From JBGSIZ01 sp041742255 (GTDB taxonomy: Bacteria; Pseudomonadota; Alphaproteobacteria; Rhodobacterales; Rhodobacteraceae), in the NCBI GenBank assembly GCA_041742255.1, contig JBGSIZ010000206.1, forward strand, positions 1 to 7,582: 7,582 bases of DNA, in the 5' to 3' direction. The notes under the pieces are model-generated. The model saw nothing but the letters and a program-made list of their open reading frames with translations. It was not told the origin of the DNA and ran no database searches. Each line of letters begins with the position of its first letter. Positions within the stretch are counted from its first letter, which is position 1. Position numbers and translations under genes: made by a program. This document shows positions 1-6,384 of the stretch, piece after piece.

Positions 1-839
1 TCCGCGCCGGGCAGCACAGGGTCTGCGGCGGCGACGGTCTGCGGCTGGGTCAAGGTGCCCACGGTGCGGGGGTCCAGCGTGGCAATCGGGCCATCGCGGG
101 AAATCATCACGGGGGTGTCCAACGCCTGCGGGCGATACAACCGGTCCAGCGCCTCGGTCGTGGGGGCATCGAATGCGGGGGCGGCAGCGATTTCAACGCC
201 CGTGGTCCCGGCATCGGGGGCGGACACACCCGCCAGCGGGTCGATGTTCGACACCACGACAGGGGTCTGTTCCACCGGGGCAAACTGAACCTTCTGGACC
301 TCTTGCAACACGGTCCAGCCGCCGTATCCCAACCCGGCAATCAACGCGACCAGAACAAGGATGGACCCAACGGCACCCGGCTCCACGCGGGACAAGAACG
401 CATCGCGGGCAGGAATGAACGGGGTGGCGGGGGCGGCAAACATGTTGTCGCGTCCAGCGGACCGGTTCAACCGTTCCTCGCGAGATTGGCGGGGGCGGAT
501 GGACGATGCCTCGGCGGACATCCCGTGGGCGGTGGCGAACCCGCTTTCGCGGCAAAACGTCTCGAACGCCCAATCGGGGTCCATGTTCAGATACCGGGCA
601 TAGGACCGGACATAGCCTGCGATGAAACCGGGGGTGTCAAAGGCGGTGGGGTCCACATTTTCAATGGCGGCGATATAGGCCGCCTTGATCTTCAACTCGC
701 GCTGCACATCCAGCAACGATTTGCCCATCGTGGCGCGCTCACCGCGCATCAGATCGCCCAAACGCAATTCGAACGCGTCAAAACCCGTGGGTTCGGCGGC
801 TTTCGCGGGTGTCCCGCGTCTGAATGCCTTCACGATCAT
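1..839 (-). CDS. RodZ-like helix-turn-helix / single-pass membrane protein (3' end outside window)
   Basis: The frame is open from the ATG at 839 to the left edge, giving 279 codons with no stop, so the C-terminus is missing. Residues about 25-95 form a RodZ/XRE-type helix-turn-helix (GDLMRGERATMGKSLLDVQ, then IKAAYIAAIENVDP and GYVRSYARYLNMDPDW). A basic linker (RPRQSREERLNR, 115-126) precedes one hydrophobic segment at about 157-178 (VGSILVLVALIAGLGYGGW). The rest is a Pro/Ala/Thr-rich periplasmic region. In the family, the cytoplasmic HTH domain contacts MreB and helps set rod shape, and a C-terminal DUF4115 domain usually follows; that domain is not visible here. An in-frame TGA lies upstream with no better start in between. 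The gene lies downstream of hemA on the same strand, 116 bp away. The architecture is certain; the MreB role is inferred from the family. Confidence 0.85.
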   Translation of the reverse strand, partial: MIVKAFRRGTPAKAAEPTGFDAFELRLGDLMRGERATMGKSLLDVQRELKIKAAYIAAIENVDPTAFDTPGFIAGYVRSYARYLNMDPDWAFETFCRESGFATAHGMSAEASSIRPRQSREERLNRSAGRDNMFAAPATPFIPARDAFLSRVEPGAVGSILVLVALIAGLGYGGWTVLQEVQKVQFAPVEQTPVVVSNIDPLAGVSAPDAGTTGVEIAAAPAFDAPTTEALDRLYRPQALDTPVMISRDGPIATLDPRTVGTLTQPQTVAAADPVLPGA

Positions 840-873
840 TCGGCTGTCCCGATGTCTGCTCTTTTGCCCCAGT

Positions 874-904
874 AATGGTGAGCCGATTCGTCGGTTTCAC
901 CATT
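874..904 (-). promoter_or_regulatory. Imperfect hairpin/palindrome in the hemA to rodZ-like gap
   Basis: The arms AATGGTGA (874-881) and TCACCATT (897-904) are perfect inverted repeats. Inside them CCGA and TCGG pair around a TTCG loop, with a G-T wobble and one bulged base. The hairpin lies 35-65 nt upstream of the RodZ-like start codon on the minus strand. No T-run follows it on that strand, so it does not look like a standard rho-independent terminator. It could be an mRNA processing or stabilising stem between the two genes, an attenuator, or a protein-binding palindrome. The rest of 840-955 shows no convincing promoter; a TATGTT box lacks a good -35 partner. Confidence 0.5.
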
Positions 905-955
905 CCCTTATGCCGGGTAACATACACGAAATAGTCATGCACCCGCAGAAAAAGG

Positions 956-2179
956 TTAACCGGCCATCTCGGCGCGATTTAGCGCACAGCGGGACCACAA
1001 GGCGTCCATAGCGTTGACAAGGCTGTCCATTTCGCGCGGGCCATGGACCGGCGACGGGGTGAACCGCAACCGCTCGGTGCCGCGGGGCACGGTGGGAAAG
1101 TTAATCGGCTGAACGTAAATACCGAACTGTTCCAGCAACATGTCCGACATCAGCTTGGTATGAACCGGGTTGCCCACGATCACCGGAACAATGTGGCTGC
1201 CATGGTCGATGATCGGCAACCCCAACCCCTTGAGCCGGAATTTGAGTATCCGGGCCTGCGTCTGGTGGGCATCGCGCAACGCCTGATCGTGCTTGAGGTG
1301 GGCAACACTGGCAGCGGCCCCTGCGGCGACGACAGGGGGCAGCGACGTGGTGAAAATGAACCCCGGCGCATAGGACCGGATGGCGTCGCACATCTTGGCG
1401 CTGGCGGCGATATACCCGCCATGGACGCCGTATGCCTTGCCAAGGGTGCCGTTGATGATGTCGATCCTGTGGGCCAACCCGTCCCGCTCGGCAACACCGC
1501 CACCACGCGGACCATACAGCCCCACGGCGTGAACCTCGTCCAGATAGGTCATCGCGCCAAACTCTTCGGCGAGTGCCACAATCTCGGGGATCGGGCCAAA
1601 ATCGCCATCCATGGAATAGACGGATTCAAACGCGATCAACTTGGGAATGGACGGATCATCGGCGGCCAGCAATTGACGCAGATGGTCCACGTCATTGTGC
1701 CGGAAAATCCGTTTGGCCCCGCCGTTGCGGCGCACGCCTTCGATCATCGAGGCATGGTTGAGCGCATCAGAATAGATGATCAAACCGGGAAACAGCTTGG
1801 GCAGCGTGCTCAGGGTGGCATCATTGGCGACATAGGCGCTGGTGAACAACAGTGCTGCGTCCTTGCCATGCAGGTCGGCCAACTCGGCCTCCAGCCGCTT
1901 GTGATACACGGTCGTGCCGGAAATGTTGCGGGTGCCGCCAGACCCGGCGCCCGTGGCATCCAGCGCCTCGTGCATGGCGGCGATGACGGCGGGATGCTGG
2001 CCCATGCCCAGATAATCGTTGCCACACCACACGGTGATCGGCTGCTCGGTGCCATCGGGACGGCGCCAGACCGCATGGGGAAACTGGCCCCGGGTCCGTT
2101 CAATATCAATGAACGTGCGATAACGGCCTTCTGCGTGCAGTTGGCCCAAGGCAGCATCAAGATAGGCGGTATAGTCCAA
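956..2179 (-). CDS. hemA: 5-aminolevulinate synthase (TTG start)
   Basis: This PLP enzyme condenses glycine and succinyl-CoA into 5-aminolevulinate, the first step of heme (and, where present, bacteriochlorophyll) synthesis by the Shemin route in the cytoplasm. With the TTG at 2179 the product is 407 residues, the length I recall for Rhodobacter HemA, and it begins (M)DYTAYLDAALGQLH like that family. Visible landmarks are WCGNDYLGMGQHP (51-63), GSGGTRNISGTT (79-90), N141-H142, the PLP-ring motif DEVHAVG (214-220), the Schiff-base lysine K248 in GTLGKAYG, and RLRFTPSP (370-377). A Shine-Dalgarno-like GAAGGG sits 7 nt before the TTG. The frame stays open upstream to 3142, but that stretch is antisense to the peptidase gene and shows no homology to HemA. 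The stop is TAA at 956-958. The neighbouring RodZ-like gene could be co-transcribed. Confidence 0.95.
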   Translation of the reverse strand: MDYTAYLDAALGQLHAEGRYRTFIDIERTRGQFPHAVWRRPDGTEQPITVWCGNDYLGMGQHPAVIAAMHEALDATGAGSGGTRNISGTTVYHKRLEAELADLHGKDAALLFTSAYVANDATLSTLPKLFPGLIIYSDALNHASMIEGVRRNGGAKRIFRHNDVDHLRQLLAADDPSIPKLIAFESVYSMDGDFGPIPEIVALAEEFGAMTYLDEVHAVGLYGPRGGGVAERDGLAHRIDIINGTLGKAYGVHGGYIAASAKMCDAIRSYAPGFIFTTSLPPVVAAGAAASVAHLKHDQALRDAHQTQARILKFRLKGLGLPIIDHGSHIVPVIVGNPVHTKLMSDMLLEQFGIYVQPINFPTVPRGTERLRFTPSPVHGPREMDSLVNAMDALWSRCALNRAEMAG

Positions 2180-2407
2180 GGGGTGTCCCTTCTTCAACTT
2201 TGTCCACGGGATATAGGCCGGGAACGCGCAGGACAATACGCTACAATTTGACGCCCCGATAACAAGGCCGGAAATGCGGGGCCGGAATTTCGGGGCCGGA
2301 AATGCGGGGCCGGAAATTCGGGGCCGGAAATTCGGGGGGCCTTGCTGGACATCCCGGCGCGGGGGCGTAGTCTCGGGGGCAACCCCTCGTAACACCGGAG
2401 ATACCTC
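2180..2407. promoter_or_regulatory. Divergent intergenic region between hemA and the M20 peptidase gene
   Basis: This 228-bp region must hold the upstream signals of both divergent genes. Its centre is the 14-bp repeat array listed separately. Near the hemA side, a TTGTTA box (minus strand, 2265-2260) followed after 16 nt by TAGCGT is a weak promoter candidate for hemA. On the plus strand a TTGACG (2248-2253) could be a -35 box, but no good -10 follows at the right distance. I found no FnrL-type TTGAT-N4-ATCAA site. Ribosome binding sites are GAAGGG before the hemA TTG, and GGAG 8 nt before the peptidase ATG. Confidence 0.5.
2266..2335. repeat. Five tandem 14-bp repeats, consensus GGCCGGAAATKCGG
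   Basis: Five units follow each other without a gap at 2266, 2280, 2294, 2308 and 2322. Units 1 and 3 read GGCCGGAAATGCGG, unit 2 reads GGCCGGAATTTCGG, and units 4 and 5 read GGCCGGAAATTCGG. The variable core GAAATTC of units 4 and 5 is the reverse complement of GAATTTC in unit 2, so the array has both direct and inverted symmetry and could fold. It lies 87 bp upstream of the hemA start and 72 bp upstream of the peptidase start. It may be a slippage-generated simple repeat, a multi-copy protein-binding array, or a leader structure. Confidence 0.9.
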
Positions 2408-3799
2408 ATGGCCGCCACCCCTGCCCCCCACCTGGACCCGGTTCTGGACCTGATTGACCAAAATCTGGAGGCAGCCACCGGGCGGCTGCTGGACCTCCTG
2501 CGAATCCCGTCGATCTCGACCGACCCGGCGTTCAAAGGGGCGTGCGACGCAGCGGCGGACTGGTTGGTGGCGGACCTTGCGTCCATCGGGTTCGAGGCGT
2601 CCAAACGGCCCACACCGGGGCACCCGATGGTGGTGGCGCATTACCGGGGCACTGGCCCGCGGATCCTGTTCTACGGGCATTATGACGTTCAACCGGTGGA
2701 CCCCCTGTCGCTCTGGGACAACGACCCCTTTGATCCGCAGGTGCAGGACACCGCCAAGGGCAAGGTGATCCGGGGGCGCGGATCGTCCGACGACAAAGGG
2801 CAATTGATGACCTTTGTGGAAACATGCCGGGCGTGGATGGCGGTGCATGGTAACCTGCCCGCCGACATCACGATCTTCTTTGAGGGAGAGGAGGAATCGG
2901 GTTCGCCCTCGCTCGTGCCCTTCATGCGGGACAACGCGGCGGAACTGACGGCGGATATCGCGCTGATCTGTGACACCGGGCTTTATGGGGATTTCACGCC
3001 CGCCATCATCACGCAGTTGCGGGGGCTTCTGGGCGAGGAAATCACGATCACCGGTCCGAACAAGGACCTCCATTCCGGCATGTATGGCGGGCTTGCGATG
3101 AACCCCGCGCGGGTGCTGGCGAAAATCATCGCATCCTTGCACGATGACAACGGGCGGATCACGGTGCCGGGGTTCTACGACGGGGTGCCGGACCTGTCGA
3201 ACGAACTGGCAGCCAGCTGGGACGACCTGAAATTCGATGAAACGGCGTTCCTCGGGGACGTGGGGCTGTCACTGCCCGCGGGCGAGGCCGGGCGGCGTCC
3301 TCTCGAAATGATCTGGTCGCGGCCAACCTGCGAAGTGAACGGGATGACCTCGGGCTACACAGGGGACGGGTTCAAAACCGTCCTGCCCTCACAGGCCAGC
3401 GCCAAGATCAGCTTTCGTCTGGTCGGAACCCAGGACCCGCTGGCGATCCGGGACACCTTCCGGGACATGGTGCGCAGCATGGTGCCCGCCGATTGCAGCG
3501 TGACATTCCACAGCCATGGGGCCAGCCCTGCGGGGTTGATGGCCACCACCCACCCGGCCTTTGACAAGGCGCGGGCAGCGCTCAGCGATGAATGGCCAAA
3601 ACCGGCGGCCTATGTGGGCTGCGGCGGGTCCATCCCGATTGCGGGTTTCTTCAAATCCATCCTCGGCATGGACGCGCTGTTGATCGGCTTTGGCAAGGAC
3701 GACGACCAGATCCATTCGCCCAACGAAAAATACGACCTGACGTCGTTCCACAAGGGAACGCGATCTTGGGCACGGATTCTTGCGGCCCTGACGCGGTAA
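2408..3799 (+). CDS. M20 family metallopeptidase (dipeptidase/carnosinase-like)
   Basis: The 463-residue product is a cytoplasmic two-zinc M20 hydrolase that cleaves a peptide or amide bond; the exact substrate cannot be read from the sequence. Expected metal ligands are all present: H91 in GHYDVQP, bridging D128 in GRGSSDDKG, E163 in FEGEEESGS (with E162 as probable catalytic base), D189 in ICDTGLYG, and H436 in DDQIHSPNEKYD. The lid/dimerisation region contains DLHSGMYGG (220-228; H222 is expected to reach across the dimer). The C-terminal catalytic part carries CGGSIPIAGF (405-414). This motif set fits the carnosinase/CNDP-like dipeptidase branch better than DapE or ArgE. The start is ATG at 2408 with GGAG just upstream, and the length is normal for the family. 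It is divergent from hemA, and I see no operon partner. The gene ends near the hairpin at 3817-3839. Confidence 0.92.
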   Translation: MAATPAPHLDPVLDLIDQNLEAATGRLLDLLRIPSISTDPAFKGACDAAADWLVADLASIGFEASKRPTPGHPMVVAHYRGTGPRILFYGHYDVQPVDPLSLWDNDPFDPQVQDTAKGKVIRGRGSSDDKGQLMTFVETCRAWMAVHGNLPADITIFFEGEEESGSPSLVPFMRDNAAELTADIALICDTGLYGDFTPAIITQLRGLLGEEITITGPNKDLHSGMYGGLAMNPARVLAKIIASLHDDNGRITVPGFYDGVPDLSNELAASWDDLKFDETAFLGDVGLSLPAGEAGRRPLEMIWSRPTCEVNGMTSGYTGDGFKTVLPSQASAKISFRLVGTQDPLAIRDTFRDMVRSMVPADCSVTFHSHGASPAGLMATTHPAFDKARAALSDEWPKPAAYVGCGGSIPIAGFFKSILGMDALLIGFGKDDDQIHSPNEKYDLTSFHKGTRSWARILAALTR

Positions 3800-3806
3800 A
3801 CCGGCC

Positions 3807-3839
3807 AAAAATGAACGGTCCGTCCCCACGGGGCGGACC
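3807..3839 (-). terminator. Rho-independent terminator of the tRNA-Asp pair, shared hairpin with the peptidase gene end
   Basis: A 10-bp stem (GGTCCGTCCC/GGGGCGGACC, one G-T pair, CAC loop) spans 3817-3839. On the minus strand it is followed by GTTCA and then five T (3811-3807), the expected order for terminating the tRNA-Asp transcript. On the plus strand no T-run follows, but the same hairpin lies 18 nt after the peptidase stop and may still protect that mRNA end. Confidence 0.75.
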
Positions 3840-3859
3840 AACTGCAAATGGTGGGAAAG

Positions 3860-3936
3860 TGGCGCGGTTGACGGGGCTCGAACCCGCGACCCCCGGCGTG
3901 ACAGGCCGGTACTCTAACCGACTGAGCTACAACCGC
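3860..3936 (-). tRNA. tRNA-Asp (GTC), copy 1 (downstream copy)
   Basis: A full cloverleaf can be read on the minus strand: acceptor GCGGTTG pairs with CAACCGC, the discriminator is G, and CCA is encoded. The D arm is GCTC...GAGT, the anticodon stem CCGGC/GCCGG encloses loop CTGTCAC with anticodon GTC, and the T arm contains GGTTCGAGC. The length is 77 nt. It is identical base for base to the copy at 3966-4042, starting 29 nt downstream of it on the same strand, so both are probably cut from one transcript. Confidence 0.97.
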
Positions 3937-3965
3937 GCATCATGTCCGGTGCTTCAGGAAAACAG

Positions 3966-4042
3966 TGGCGCGGTTGACGGGGCTCGAACCCGCGACCCCC
4001 GGCGTGACAGGCCGGTACTCTAACCGACTGAGCTACAACCGC
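3966..4042 (-). tRNA. tRNA-Asp (GTC), copy 2 (promoter-proximal copy)
   Basis: This is the same 77-nt sequence as copy 1, with anticodon GTC in loop CTGTCAC and an encoded CCA. It is the first gene in the tRNA pair. A TTGACG-17-TAGAAG promoter lies about 40-70 nt upstream. The identity extends a few bases beyond both ends of the mature tRNA, which suggests a recent tandem duplication or ongoing gene conversion. Confidence 0.97.
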
Positions 4043-4081
4043 GCATCTGTTTTTCGATGACTGTCACCGAACGTGTAGGGG

Positions 4082-4110
4082 CTTCTAAGCGGGGCATCCG
4101 GCGACGTCAA
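4082..4110 (-). promoter_or_regulatory. Sigma70-type promoter for the tRNA-Asp pair
   Basis: On the minus strand TTGACG (4110-4105) is followed by a 17-nt spacer and TAGAAG (4087-4082), matching 5/6 and 4/6 consensus bases. Transcription would start near 4075, leaving a leader of roughly 33 nt before the mature 5' end at 4042. The position, spacing and quality all fit a strong stable-RNA promoter. Confidence 0.7.
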
Positions 4111-4167
4111 GCACTCCAGTTGGGAAAACATCGGTCAGACGATCCCGGACGCACATGCGCGGACCCG

Positions 4168-4206
4168 AAAACAAAACGGGCGAAGACTGCATGACAATCT
4201 TCGCCC
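4168..4206 (-). terminator. Orphan rho-independent terminator (minus strand)
   Basis: A perfect 9-bp inverted repeat, GGGCGAAGA (4178-4186) and TCTTCGCCC (4198-4206), has an 11-nt loop. On the minus strand the stem is followed directly by GTTTTGTTTTC, a typical U-rich tail. On the plus strand no T-run follows. No minus-strand gene is visible immediately upstream (4207-4298), and the next gene there is on the plus strand. It may end a small RNA or an antisense transcript, or insulate the tRNA-Asp promoter that lies just beyond it. Confidence 0.65.
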
Positions 4207-4225
4207 AGAACTCGTAACTTTTACC

Positions 4226-4271
4226 CGCCGGACTTGACACGACGGAAAACCGAAGCACCGTACGTCCGGCG
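4226..4271 (+). promoter_or_regulatory. Inverted repeat around a TTGACA box upstream of the LytTR gene
   Basis: CGCCGGAC (4226-4233) and GTCCGGCG (4264-4271) are perfect inverted repeats 30 bp apart. A full-consensus -35 hexamer TTGACA (4234-4239) directly follows the left arm. No recognisable -10 is found 16-18 nt later (ACCGTA at 17 nt), so the promoter reading is tentative. The site lies 28-73 bp before the GTG start and could be an operator of the downstream gene. Confidence 0.35.
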
Positions 4272-4298
4272 CACACTCGAACAACAAGGGCAGGCATA

Positions 4299-5204
4299 GT
4301 GGGCACAGGGCTGCGGGACAAAGTGCTTAGTCACGAAATGAACCTGCGTGACATGTTCTGGCGGCCTTTGCCGATGCGGCTCACCGATCTTGTGGCGCTC
4401 TTTCAGCACAAGACGGCGCTCGCGTATATCGCGGCAATCCTTGTGGCGCTGTGGGCGGCCGACCCGCACCAGTTTCGGGATCATTTCAGCCTCGGGATGA
4501 CGGCGCTGGTCTGGCTCCTGTCAGGGGCGGTGCTGATCCTTCTGAAAAACATCAGCTTTCTGTCGGTGGCGCTGCTCAGCGTCTGGCGACCGCGCACCGT
4601 GGTCTATCTGCCGATCCTGTCGGCCTATGAATTCTTCACCTGCATCCTGTTCACCAACGCACTGTCGATCTGGCTGTCGGACGGTGAATTTAAGACAAAC
4701 CTGATTGGGGCCTACCCGTTCTATCTGGTGACGTTCCTGACCTTCGAAATGATCTTTGTGCAGTTCATTTTGCCGACGCTGGATCTGGGCCAAACGGACA
4801 CCACAGAAACGGTGACAGGGCCGATCCCCCGCCCGCAGGTGAAAGACGTTCTAACGCCGCAGCCCGTGGCCAGTGCGACACCAGAAACGGTGTCGCTGGC
4901 CAACCGTCGGCTGCGGCTGGACAATATCCAACTGGTCACCTCCGAAGAACACTACCTGCGGGTCGTGCTGCGGGGGGAAACCATCCTGCACCGGTGCAAG
5001 ATGTCGGATTTTCTGGACCAGATTCAACCGCACCACGGGGTGCAACCGCATCGGTCGTGGTGGATCAGCAGGCACGCGAAACCGACATTGGCGAAAATCG
5101 GGGACAAACCGCATCTGACGATGCCGGGCGGGACACCGGTGCCCATCGCGCGGGCGCGGTTGCGGGACGTGCAGACATGGCTGGACCTGCACCGGGACTG
5201 GTAG
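4299..5204 (+). CDS. Membrane-anchored LytTR family transcriptional regulator
   Basis: The 301-residue product has an N-terminal membrane domain with about four helices (roughly 39-53, 66-83, 100-125 and 137-160). A Pro/Thr-rich linker (165-197) and a C-terminal LytTR DNA-binding domain (about 198-298) follow. LytTR hallmarks are VTSEEHYLRVVL (213-224), LHRCKMSDFLDQI (230-242), HRSWWISRHA (251-260) and PVPIARARLRDV (280-291). The expected role is to sense a membrane or extracellular cue and bind direct-repeat promoter sites; the signal and targets are unknown. There is no receiver domain and no histidine kinase gene nearby, so it is not a standard two-component regulator. The start is GTG at 4299, chosen because AAGGG lies 8 nt upstream; the ATG at 4338 lacks a clear ribosome binding site. 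It converges on tRNA-Val, 20 bp away. Confidence 0.85.
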   Translation: MGTGLRDKVLSHEMNLRDMFWRPLPMRLTDLVALFQHKTALAYIAAILVALWAADPHQFRDHFSLGMTALVWLLSGAVLILLKNISFLSVALLSVWRPRTVVYLPILSAYEFFTCILFTNALSIWLSDGEFKTNLIGAYPFYLVTFLTFEMIFVQFILPTLDLGQTDTTETVTGPIPRPQVKDVLTPQPVASATPETVSLANRRLRLDNIQLVTSEEHYLRVVLRGETILHRCKMSDFLDQIQPHHGVQPHRSWWISRHAKPTLAKIGDKPHLTMPGGTPVPIARARLRDVQTWLDLHRDW

Positions 5205-5224
5205 CGCTAGACATGGGGGGGAAA

Positions 5225-5300
<76 letters not shown>

Positions 5301-5308
5301 GCGCGCCG

Positions 5309-5337
5309 CATGTAGCGGGGCGTTGGGCAAAGCGCAA
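5309..5337 (-). promoter_or_regulatory. Possible promoter of tRNA-Val (TAC)
   Basis: On the minus strand TTGCGC (5337-5332) and TACATG (5314-5309) are 17 nt apart. The start site would fall within a few bases of the mature tRNA 5' end at 5300, which is an unusually short leader. Both hexamers are only partial matches, so this is a weak call. Confidence 0.35.
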
Positions 5338-5424
5338 TGGTGGACAAACACCGCCGCACCTTGCACGCGCGACACGGCGCGGCCAAACTGCGGCACAAAC
5401 CCACCGGACAAGGGACGGCACCCC

Positions 5425-6384
5425 GTGACGCAATCAGAGGCATGGCAGACGGTCCTGACCATGGCACAAGACCTGTTCTGGTCGTTCGCGCTCAACGTCG
5501 AATCGCGGCTGGCGCCCTTTGCGCTTTTGGCCATGTTGGGGCTAATGGCGGGGATCTACCTTGTGCGGCGGCCGTCCGGTTCGTTTCTGGCATGGGCGTT
5601 CCCGGCGCATATCTACCAGAACAAATCCTTTGGTCTGGACCTCAAGATACTGGTGTTCAACTGGGCATTCCGGCTGGTGCGGCTGGTGAACGGGGCGGCG
5701 ATCACGATCTTTGTGGCGGCGGGGCTGCAATCGGGACTTGGGGGGCTGCCCAGCCTCAATCTCCCGGCGTCGCTGTTCCTCATCGGGCTGGCGCTGTTTC
5801 TGGCCGAAGATTTCGCGCTTTATTTCGTGCATCGGTATCACCACGACAACCGGTTCCTGTGGCCATTTCACAAGGTCCACCATTCGGCGCAAGTGATGAA
5901 CCCGGTGACGGCCTACCGGCACCATCCGGTCTATAATTTTCTTTACGGTCTTGTTCTTGCAGCACTGCGGGGGGTGGTTCAGGGGCTTTTGCTCGTGCTG
6001 ATCTTTCAACAGGCCACGCTGATCGACATCGCAACAGCCAATGTATTCCTGACGGCATTCAACATCGTGGGGGCCAATCTGCGGCACTCGCACATCTGGC
6101 TGCGGTTCGGGACTGTGGCCGAACATGTGATCGTTTCACCAGCCCTGCATCAGGTCCACCATTCGACCGATCCCCGACATTTCAACAAGAACTATGGAGA
6201 TAATCTGGCGCTGTGGGACTGGATGTTCGGCACGCTCTACATCCCCAGCGACGACGAGGTGATCGTCTTTGGGCTGGCGGATCAACACGGCACCCTGCTC
6301 GATGCGCCCTACACATCCCTGCGGTCGGCGCTGATCGACCCCTTCCGAGAAAGCATCGGGCTGTTGCGCGCGCGCAAACCCTGA
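5425..6384 (+). CDS. Fatty acid hydroxylase / sterol desaturase family membrane protein
   Basis: The product (319 residues from the GTG at 5425) is an integral membrane non-haem di-iron oxygenase of the fatty acid hydroxylase superfamily, which hydroxylates or desaturates lipid or sterol-like substrates using O2. The histidine clusters that bind iron are clear: HRYHH (136-140), HKVHH (149-153), RHH (165-167), HSH (221-223) and HQVHH (242-246). The second and last sit in PFHKVHHS and LHQVHHSTDP, as usual. Hydrophobic segments lie at about 31-47, 75-100, 113-133, 171-194 and 205-220. Substrate is unknown; hopanoid, carotenoid, ornithine-lipid and fatty acid hydroxylation all occur in this superfamily. 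The GTG is preferred because AAGGGA lies about 10 nt upstream; the ATG at 5461 is an alternative (307 residues). The frame is open to 5323, but that part covers the tRNA-Val upstream region. Confidence 0.88.
   Translation: MTQSEAWQTVLTMAQDLFWSFALNVESRLAPFALLAMLGLMAGIYLVRRPSGSFLAWAFPAHIYQNKSFGLDLKILVFNWAFRLVRLVNGAAITIFVAAGLQSGLGGLPSLNLPASLFLIGLALFLAEDFALYFVHRYHHDNRFLWPFHKVHHSAQVMNPVTAYRHHPVYNFLYGLVLAALRGVVQGLLLVLIFQQATLIDIATANVFLTAFNIVGANLRHSHIWLRFGTVAEHVIVSPALHQVHHSTDPRHFNKNYGDNLALWDWMFGTLYIPSDDEVIVFGLADQHGTLLDAPYTSLRSALIDPFRESIGLLRARKP

Noticed and set aside
303..875. 190-residue plus-strand open frame over the RodZ-like gene
   Set aside because: It is antisense to a recognisable HTH/membrane protein and shows no domain of its own.
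1043..2251. 402-residue plus-strand open frame over hemA
   Set aside because: It is the complement of a well-conserved gene; the translation is rich in Gly/Arg/His/Gln with no recognisable domain, typical of a shadow frame in high-GC DNA.
2266..2335. CRISPR array
   Set aside because: The repeats are 14 bp with no spacers between them, so this is a simple tandem array.
2180..3142. N-terminal extension of the hemA frame to a 728-residue protein
   Set aside because: This stretch is antisense to the M20 peptidase coding region, has no resemblance to HemA, and the family's length and N-terminus match the TTG at 2179 instead.
3860..4042. Integration (att) site of a mobile element at the duplicated tRNA-Asp
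   Set aside because: The repeat is a whole second tRNA gene 29 nt away, and no integrase or cargo lies between the copies.
4085..4321. 78-residue minus-strand open frame in the gap before the LytTR gene
   Set aside because: It overlaps the tRNA-Asp promoter, the terminator hairpin and the LytTR start; its translation shows no protein-like features and no good ribosome binding site.
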